Shown: positions 57,866 to 64,000 of the stretch, in pieces
Layout of the letters: each line of letters begins with the position of its first letter
Numbering within the stretch: the first letter of the stretch is position 1
NCBI GenBank assembly: GCA_032433765.1
Contig: JAVIAB010000092.1
Span: forward strand, 63,240,493-63,304,492
Direction of reading: 5' to 3'
DNA length: 64,000 nucleotides
From: Megaustenia siamemsis
Lineage: Eukaryota; Mollusca; Gastropoda; Stylommatophora; Ariophantidae
Translations under genes and position numbers: made by a program
Notes under the pieces: model-generated
The model's database searches: none
Seen by the model: only the letters and a program-made list of their open reading frames with translations
Told to the model about the DNA's origin: nothing

Positions 57866-60075
57866 GATATAATTTGCGGTCTTTTGCTCTTCTGTTCGCC
57901 TCTGCTGCTGTTATGTTTCCTAGTGCTTCTAATATTCCATCGACCCATCTTTTTCGTGGTCGACCCTTGGATCTGGTGTTCTCACAACGTTTGTTGAAGG
58001 CTCGTGCTGTGTTTTGTTCTTTCTGCCTTGTCACGTGGCCAAACCATTTTATCTGTTGTTTTCTTATATAGGCCTATTCTATGGCGGGAGCTATTCCTAG
58101 CTTTGTTCTCAGTTCTTCATTTCTGATCTTGTCTCTCAGACTGTTTCCTGTCATTCGTCTAACACATTTCATCTCTGTAGAAGTTATTTTACTTATTGTT
58201 CTTGCATCTAGGGTCCAGGTCTGGCATTGGTAGTGCGACGTTGGGATGAAGATTGTATTGTACAGTGCTCGTTTTGCCTCCATAATTATTTCCTTGTTGG
58301 ACACTAATGGTGATAACTGTCCAATGATTTGACAAGCTTTGTTGCATCTTGATTCTATCTCTGCTGTTTGAGAATTATCATTTGTCATTAGGCTTCCTAG
58401 ATATTTGAATTACTCTACTTGCTTTAGTTGTCTGCCTTCTATAGTTATGTTGATGTTCTGTTTATTTTTGGCGACATTCATGACTTCTGTTTTGTTGATG
58501 TTGATTTTCATGTTGTATTTTGTGCCTGAGCTGTTGAGTTTGTTTAAGTGTTCTTGTAGGTCTTCTATTGTTTCATGTATTAGCGCCTGATCGTCAGCAA
58601 ATAAATGCTCGTTGATCTTCTCTGTCTCTGATGAGTTGGCTAGCTTGCATATATAGTCCATGTATGTAATAAACAGTAGGGGGGGGGGGGCGATAGTACG
58701 CATCCCTGTCTTACACCTGATCTAACTTCGAAGTGGTCTGTGTAGCCTGCTGCTGTTCTGACCCTGCAGCTGCTGTTGATGTAGAGACTTTTAATAGGGT
58801 TGGTTAGATGTTGGCTTACTCCGTATGTTGTTAGTATCTCCCACAGCTGTTCTCTGTTTACTCTGTCGAATGCTTTTCCTGGTCAATAAAGGCTATGTAT
58901 AAGTTTTGATTGTGTTCTTTCGTTTTTTCTGCAAGCTATTTTAATGTGAATAGTGCGTCAGTACATCCTCTTTTTTTTGGAACCCTATTTGAGAATTGCT
59001 TAACTGTAGTTCTATTATTGGTCTCAGCCTTTTTTCTAAGATTTTGGCGTATAGCTTTCCTACGTGGCTGAGAAGAAATATACCTCTATATTGATTGCAG
59101 TCTCTTTTGCTACCTTTCTTTTTCCATATTGGTATGATGGTTGCCTGTTGCCAGGCTTTTGGGGATTGTTGGTGCCATGCTGCATTAAATATTCTGTGCA
59201 GCCATTGCACTCATGTTTCTCCTGCTGCTGCTATTATTTCTATTGGTATGTTATCTATCCCCGGTGCTTTATTTCTTGGTGCATATTTGATTACTTCTTC
59301 TATTTCCTCTTTCATGATGTTGGGTTCAGTATTTGTGAGTTCTAGCATGGTTTTTGTTGTCTTATTGGTAGTTGGTATGTTTAACAGGTCTTCAAAATAT
59401 TCTTTCCATCACTTTTGCATACATTGGTTATTTGATATTGGCTGTCCGTATTTGTCATTTATCAGCTCAGTAGGATCATGGTTTTCTTTTCTCGCTCTTG
59501 TGGTTTTTACTGCTTTGTAGAAATCTCTTGTGGCTGTCTTGAAGTCCCTGCTCATGTTTTGTCCGAATTCTGTCCAATTCTTTTGCTTATCTGCTTTGAT
59601 CAATATTTTAACTCTTTTTCGAACTAAGGCATATCTTTCACAATTTTCTTGGTTCTTATTCTCCCTCCAATTTTTAAACAGTTTCTTCTTTTCTTTAATT
59701 GCTTCTCTGATTGTTTCGTTCCACCACGGGGTGCTCTTTTCCCTTCTCTTGTTCTTAGCTTCGTTCCACAAACTGTTTTAGAGATGTTTCTTAAATTGTT
59801 TCCACTCTTCTTCTACTGTGCATACAGGAGTTTATGGAGTTTCTTGAATTCCTCTGTTAGTTTTTCTTCTAGGGTTTTCCTTGTTTCTTGATCTTTTAAT
59901 TGTTTTATTTTTATTGTCTGTTCTTTTCGCTTCTTTTGTTTGTTTTCGTATATTCTCTTTATTTTTGGCTGTTTTAGTGTGATCATAACCATCTTGTGAT
60001 CCGTGTCATCTGTAATATTAGGGATACTATTATTATTAGTAAGTGCTCTATTTGTGCACTGTATTGTCACTTTAC
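57866..60075 (-). pseudogene. LINE ORF2 relic (family F), end of endonuclease through C-terminus
   Basis: On the minus strand, in order: TDDTDHKMVMITLKQPKIK (the last endonuclease motif, S/T-DH) near 60020, then WWNETIREAIKEKKKLFKNW (near 59715). RT block 1 (APRNKAPGIDNIPIEII, near 59260), WKKKGSKRDCNQYRGI and LLSHVGKLYAKILEKRLRPI (to 59000) follow. After damage, the RT region reads LFADDQALIHETIEDLQEHL (catalytic ADD near 58600), CNKACQIIGQLSPLVSNKE, MKCVRRMTGNSLRDKIRNEE and RPRKRWVDGILEALGNITAA, ending RKLYL near 57870. Frameshifts and stops are numerous around 58700-58960. It is the longest LINE in the window. The same family occurs at 38215 and probably 47575. Confidence 0.88.
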
Positions 60076-60079
60076 GTTA

Positions 60080-60390
60080 TTTCTACAGGTTGGGAAGGAG
60101 TGCGAATGCATGTCATTGTGTGCGTGTTTGGATGCGTTTAGTGTGGGAGTGTAAGGGAGCAGGGTGAAAGGGAAGTGTGTGTGTGCAAATAAACGTGATT
60201 AAATATGAGATAGTAGGGGTGGGAAGTGGTTATTGTATCGGTGAAGTGCAGTATTTGCCTCTCACTCAGCTATATCCGGTTAGAGCAATAGTTTTTGTAT
60301 TGATCTCGTCATGGTAGATAAGATCAATCGTCTATCCCTGTCGGGGATATACAAATAAAAAGCAGTTATTTTATCAAGAAGACAAATATT
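60080..60390. other. Anonymous sequence
   Basis: No gene or repeat recognised. Confidence 0.35.
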
Positions 60391-60394
60391 AATA

Positions 60395-61018
60395 ATGTAA
60401 TATTATTATAGAGGGAAACTTCCGAGGCGATAGATCAACGAATCATTTCAAGGGAAGAGGTATGTTTACAGCACTCTGAAAAAAAATCACAAATAATCAA
60501 CAACAAAAAAAAAGATTAATATATGATTCGAAGCAGGATCGAACCCGTGCTCCTCGGCACAGCGCCTCGCCACGAGAAACCACACGCTAGAGCACATGGA
60601 CAACTCAGCTATCTAAAAAAATAGCTATCAATGGTGATATCTTTCACACACACACGTGTATTCATGACTATAGCATAGGGATACGATCATAACTCGAGAA
60701 TAAATTGTGTATCTGTATGTTCCTATTAAGTCAATTATCACTCTCATAGGGTAAGGTTGAATACTTGCGTTGCAGACAAACAATTATAGGACGAAACAAT
60801 GCAAATATTAGTTTCCAGTGGTTTAGACTGGAGACAGATAATAATAAATGAATATTTATTTTTTTAGTTAGCTGAGTTGGCCGTGTGTTCTAGCTTTTGG
60901 TTTCTCGTGGCGAGGCGCATTGCCAAGGAGTACGGGTTCGATTCTGCTTCGGACCATATATTGATCCTTTTTTTCTGTTGTTTATTATTTGTGATTTTTT
61001 TCAGAGTGCTGTAAACAC
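60395..61018. repeat. Dispersed, diverged relative of the 433-bp satellite monomer, in inverted arrangement
   Basis: 60395-60857 follows the whole reverse-oriented array monomer: AACTTCCGAGGCGATA, complement of box B (GGATCGAACCCGTGCTCC), complement of box A (CAACTCAGCTA), GACTATAGCATAGGG, AATACTTG, ATTATAGGACGAAACA and TTTCCAGTGG. At 60868 the forward promoter half starts (TTAGTTAGCTGAGTTGG, TACGGGTTCGATTCTGC, then a T7 run). Similarity is clear but with many substitutions, unlike the near-identical array. Confidence 0.85.
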
Positions 61019-61022
61019 TCTT

Positions 61023-61961
61023 TGTGTAGCCAGGAGATGTAGGGATGTAAGGAAATAGATGTAGTTGGGTATAGGGTAAAGACAATGGGAGAACCATTGT
61101 AGAAAATGTGAGATTTGAGAACCGCCGTGGGTTGAGAGAGTGGCACGGACGGTTGATAGTCATGAGTGAAGATTGGAAGGAATCTCGTGCAATAGGTGAA
61201 TGATGAGAAACTCTAAATTGAGTTGTCTCAAGATGGGGAGATTGATTTAATTGGCTGAGTGATGACGTAGGTGATTTGTGATTGGTTGGAATACGAGATA
61301 CTTAAACGACAGGGATATAGAAAGAAAAGTTCCAGTTAGGTAGTAGAGAGAAATCCAGTTTAGGAGGCCGCCACGCCGCTAGGCGCTGGCTCGTCCAGTG
61401 GAAATCTATTTCATTTTAAGACAAAGTTCCAGCTTAGGTCAGTTTGTTTGGTAGAGGGAAGTTCCAGTTTGGAGATAGAGCCAGTGTAGGAGGCGGCCGC
61501 GCTGTTAGGTGCCGGCTTGTTCATTGGGAACAGAGCAAAACGCTCTTTCGTAAATACGAGATTAGGTGGAGATTCCAACATAGATATAGATCAGGTGGCA
61601 GTTATAGAAAGGCTAGATAAGTCACCTGTAAGTGTAGGGCGTTAGGGAGCCAAAACGTTGTTAGGTGCCGGCTTGTTCATTGGGAACAGAGCAAAACGCT
61701 CTTTCGTAAATACGAGATTAGGTGGAGATTCCAACATATAGATCAGGTGGCAGTTATAGAAAGGCTAGATAAGTCACCTGTAAGTGTAGGGCGTTAGGGA
61801 GCCAAAACGTTGTTAGGCCTACTGGAAAGACCGGAGCGGGTAGTCAGACCGCCCAGCACATGTAAATAGGTTGTTATACTCAGCACCTTATAAATAAACC
61901 CAGTGAAGACTTGTGTTTATTCATGACTTGTGTGACTTTAATAGTGTACGGCTGTGTAACA
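61023..61961 (+). mobile_element. LTR-like region with an internal 160-bp duplication
   Basis: The region starts TGTGTAGCC and ends GGCTGTGTAACA, with AATAAA near 61891 and a T-rich downstream stretch, as in an LTR. GTTAGGTGCCGGCTTGTTCA begins two near-identical tandem copies of about 160 bases (61505 and 61659). A more diverged related phrase lies at about 61376. No target-site duplication, primer-binding site or pol gene is evident, so the LTR reading is tentative. Confidence 0.35.
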
Positions 61962-61982
61962 GATTGTTTGAGTGGGCCGATT

Positions 61983-62812
61983 GGGCTGATAAACACAACG
62001 CCAAGTAAGAAACACCACCACCACCAATGCCCGATAAACACAACGTGAAGTAAGAAACACCACCATCAATGCCCGATAAACACAACGCCAAGTAAGAAAC
62101 ACCACCACCAATGCCCGATAAACACAACGCCAAGTAAGAAATACCACCACCACCAATGCCCGATAAACACAACGCCAAGTAAGAAACACCACCACCAATG
62201 CCCGATAAACACAACGTGAAGTAAGAAATACCACCACCACCAATGCCCGATAAACACAACGCCAAGTAAGAAATACCACCACCACCAATGCCCGATAAAC
62301 ACAACGTGAAGTAAGAAATACCACCACCACCAAAGCCCGATAAACACAACGCCAAGTAAGAAATACCACCACCAATGCCCGATAAACACAACGCCAAGTA
62401 AGAAATACCACCACCAATGCCCGATAAACACAACGCCAAGTAAGAAATACCACCACCACCAATGCCCGATAAACACAACGCCAAGTAAGAAATACCACCA
62501 CCACCAATGCCCGATCAACACAACGCCAAGTAAGAAATACCACCACCACCAATGCCCGATAAACACAACGCCAAGTAAGAAATACCACCACCACCAATGC
62601 CCGATAAACACAACGCCAAGTAAGAAATACCACCACCACCAATGCCCGATCAACACAACGCCAAGTAAGAAATACCACCACCACCACCACCAATGCCCGA
62701 TAAACACAACGCCAAGTAAGAAATACCACCACCACCAATGCCCGATAAACACAACGCCAAGTAAGAAATACCACCACCACCACCAATGCCCGATCAGCAC
62801 ATCGCGAAGTAC
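61983..62812 (+). repeat. CCA-rich minisatellite, 41-51-bp units, about 19 copies
   Basis: GCCCGATAAACACAACGCCA, then AGTAAGAAATACC and a variable (ACC)n stretch repeat. Units differ mainly in the number of ACC triplets, and AACGTGAAG replaces AACGCCAAG in several. Nearly all length changes are multiples of three, giving long false frames on the minus strand. Confidence 0.97.
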
Positions 62813-62814
62813 GC

Positions 62815-63100
62815 ATTATGAGGCGATAAACACGTTCAGGGTCTACGACCAGGTGAGGACCTAAGTGTCGGGAAGCTCTGAACTTAATTACAGTGGAAGA
62901 AGCGAAGAAAGGCCAGACGGGTGTCCAGCTGAGTCGGGGTGACTCACTTGTGTGTACAGGAAGAGAGCGCTGATGGAACAGGACTCCAATGGTCCTGTTC
63001 CCAGTGTTCCATTATAAAGAAGCACGAGATAGCGACTACTGGCACATTATGTAAACACAACGGCTCGCAACACATCAACGTTTAAAACATCAATCTCTTG
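62815..63100. other. Anonymous sequence with a 10-bp hairpin at 62975-63001
   Basis: GGAACAGGAC and GTCCTGTTCC enclose a seven-base loop. Nothing else is recognised. Confidence 0.4.
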
Positions 63101-63104
63101 TCAT

Positions 63105-63185
63105 TTGTTTTTTTTTTCTGTTATTTGTGATTTTTTTTCCAGTGAAGTAAACATACCTCTACATCTGAAATGATTCGCTGTTTTA
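63105..63185 (+). repeat. Fragment of the satellite-related dispersed element
   Basis: GTTATTTGTGATTTTTTTTC followed by AGTAAACATACCTCT and GAAATGATTCGCTG matches the complement of 60440-60505, the end of the dispersed element. Confidence 0.7.
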
Positions 63186-64000
63186 TCATGAAACATTGGA
63201 CCCTTAAAAATAATAAAATATCGCTGTAGGCTGCAACCTGGGCAACATTGCAAAAATTTAAGTAAATCGTCTCAATAGAAATGATACTTTAAAGATTAAG
63301 AGGGAGAAGAGGAGAGGGTGCGGCGGGGGGAGTTCAAAGGTCAAACAATAGCAATAAATATATGAATATTTATTATGACGTCTCGTTGTCTCTGTAACAG
63401 TTGGTACAATGTGAGAGGCCCCTGTTGATTCCATCTCTCATCTCGCTATCGTCGAGCTACCCAACTTTTCCCACCGCTCAACGCCTTACACTTTGCCAAG
63501 CTGTGACCAGACACATTCCGTTTATCAGGGATAGTAACCATTCTCAATTGCATTAGTATATATTTGATCATTAAAATTAATACGTACACAACCAGCAGCA
63601 ACTATACTTAAACTATATATTTCTTGAGTTTGCCAATTTGATAGTAAACTAGCAGTATATTATACTCTTTGAACTCAATAGTTTTTCAGAGGGTTTTGAA
63701 GCCACTAAAATACCAATGATGATGACAAGACAGACAAATTAGCAACATAATGTGAGGACAACAAAGAACACGCACACTAACGATCATACAAATAGTCAAA
63801 TTGCTGCTGAAAATAGAAAACAACGAAAGTCGACTAAACTTATTGGTCATAAGAAACACGATGAGACAGCTTTATAAATACAGAACAGAACTAATCTGAA
63901 ATACATTAACTTCTTAAAAATGAAAGATCAGAGCGTCATTAGTGAGCATGGATCCAGCATTTACAGCTTAACATCCACATGACCTTGAGCACAATACAAC
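63186..64000. other. Anonymous sequence
   Basis: No gene or repeat recognised. Confidence 0.4.

Noticed and set aside
61921..62816. Long minus-strand frames (187-292 residues) with W/V-rich or G-rich repeats
   Set aside because: The minisatellite unit changes in steps of three bases and has no stops in several frames; the proteins are pure repeat artefacts.
60395..63185. Simple insertion of an LTR element into the satellite-related element, splitting it at 61018
   Set aside because: The right fragment (63105-63185) overlaps the left one by about 40 bases rather than 4-6, so it is not a clean target duplication; two separate fragments are as likely.

Overview
The window is eukaryotic, non-bacterial DNA: it is AT-rich, dominated by non-LTR retrotransposon (LINE) remains, tRNA-derived short elements (SINE-like), minisatellites and one very large satellite array, and it carries two spliced exons of a homeobox gene. 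The mix of several LINE families ending in (ATG)n tails, tRNA-headed SINEs and a homeobox gene with a TE-filled intron suggests an animal, plausibly a lophotrochozoan such as a mollusc. That placement is inference; nothing here fixes the species.

Layout. 1-8.85 kb: tail of a SINE, four decayed LINE copies on both strands, and an LTR-like insertion that splits a small minisatellite. 8.85-27.83 kb: a tandem array of about 44 copies of a ~433-bp monomer, 5 in one orientation and 39 in the other, each with a tRNA-like internal promoter; it runs into a 100-base N gap (27,833-27,932). 27.93-28.39 kb: a 46-bp minisatellite. 28.4-32.9 kb: LINE fragments, including a precise nested insertion with an 11-bp target-site duplication. 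32.9-36.95 kb: two coding exons of a homeobox gene, + strand, separated by a 3.7-kb intron that holds a minisatellite and three LINE fragments. 37-50.8 kb: more LINE 3' ends (one with a twin-priming inversion, one with a 13-bp target-site duplication), SINEs and several minisatellites. 50.85-54.59 kb: a 19-bp satellite block. 54.7-55.4 kb: a possible coding exon and a Tc1/mariner transposase relic. 56.8-57.5 kb: a ~700-bp MITE with perfect 18-bp inverted repeats and TA flanks. 57.9-60.1 kb: a longer LINE, minus strand. 60.4-63.2 kb: a diverged dispersed relative of the big array monomer, an LTR-like region and a CCA-rich minisatellite. The rest is anonymous AT-rich sequence.

No LINE copy is complete or free of lesions. 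The only convincing host gene is the homeobox gene; its first exon(s), including the N-terminal part of the homeodomain, are not visible in this window. Most long open frames in the window are by-products of tandem repeats and do not represent proteins.
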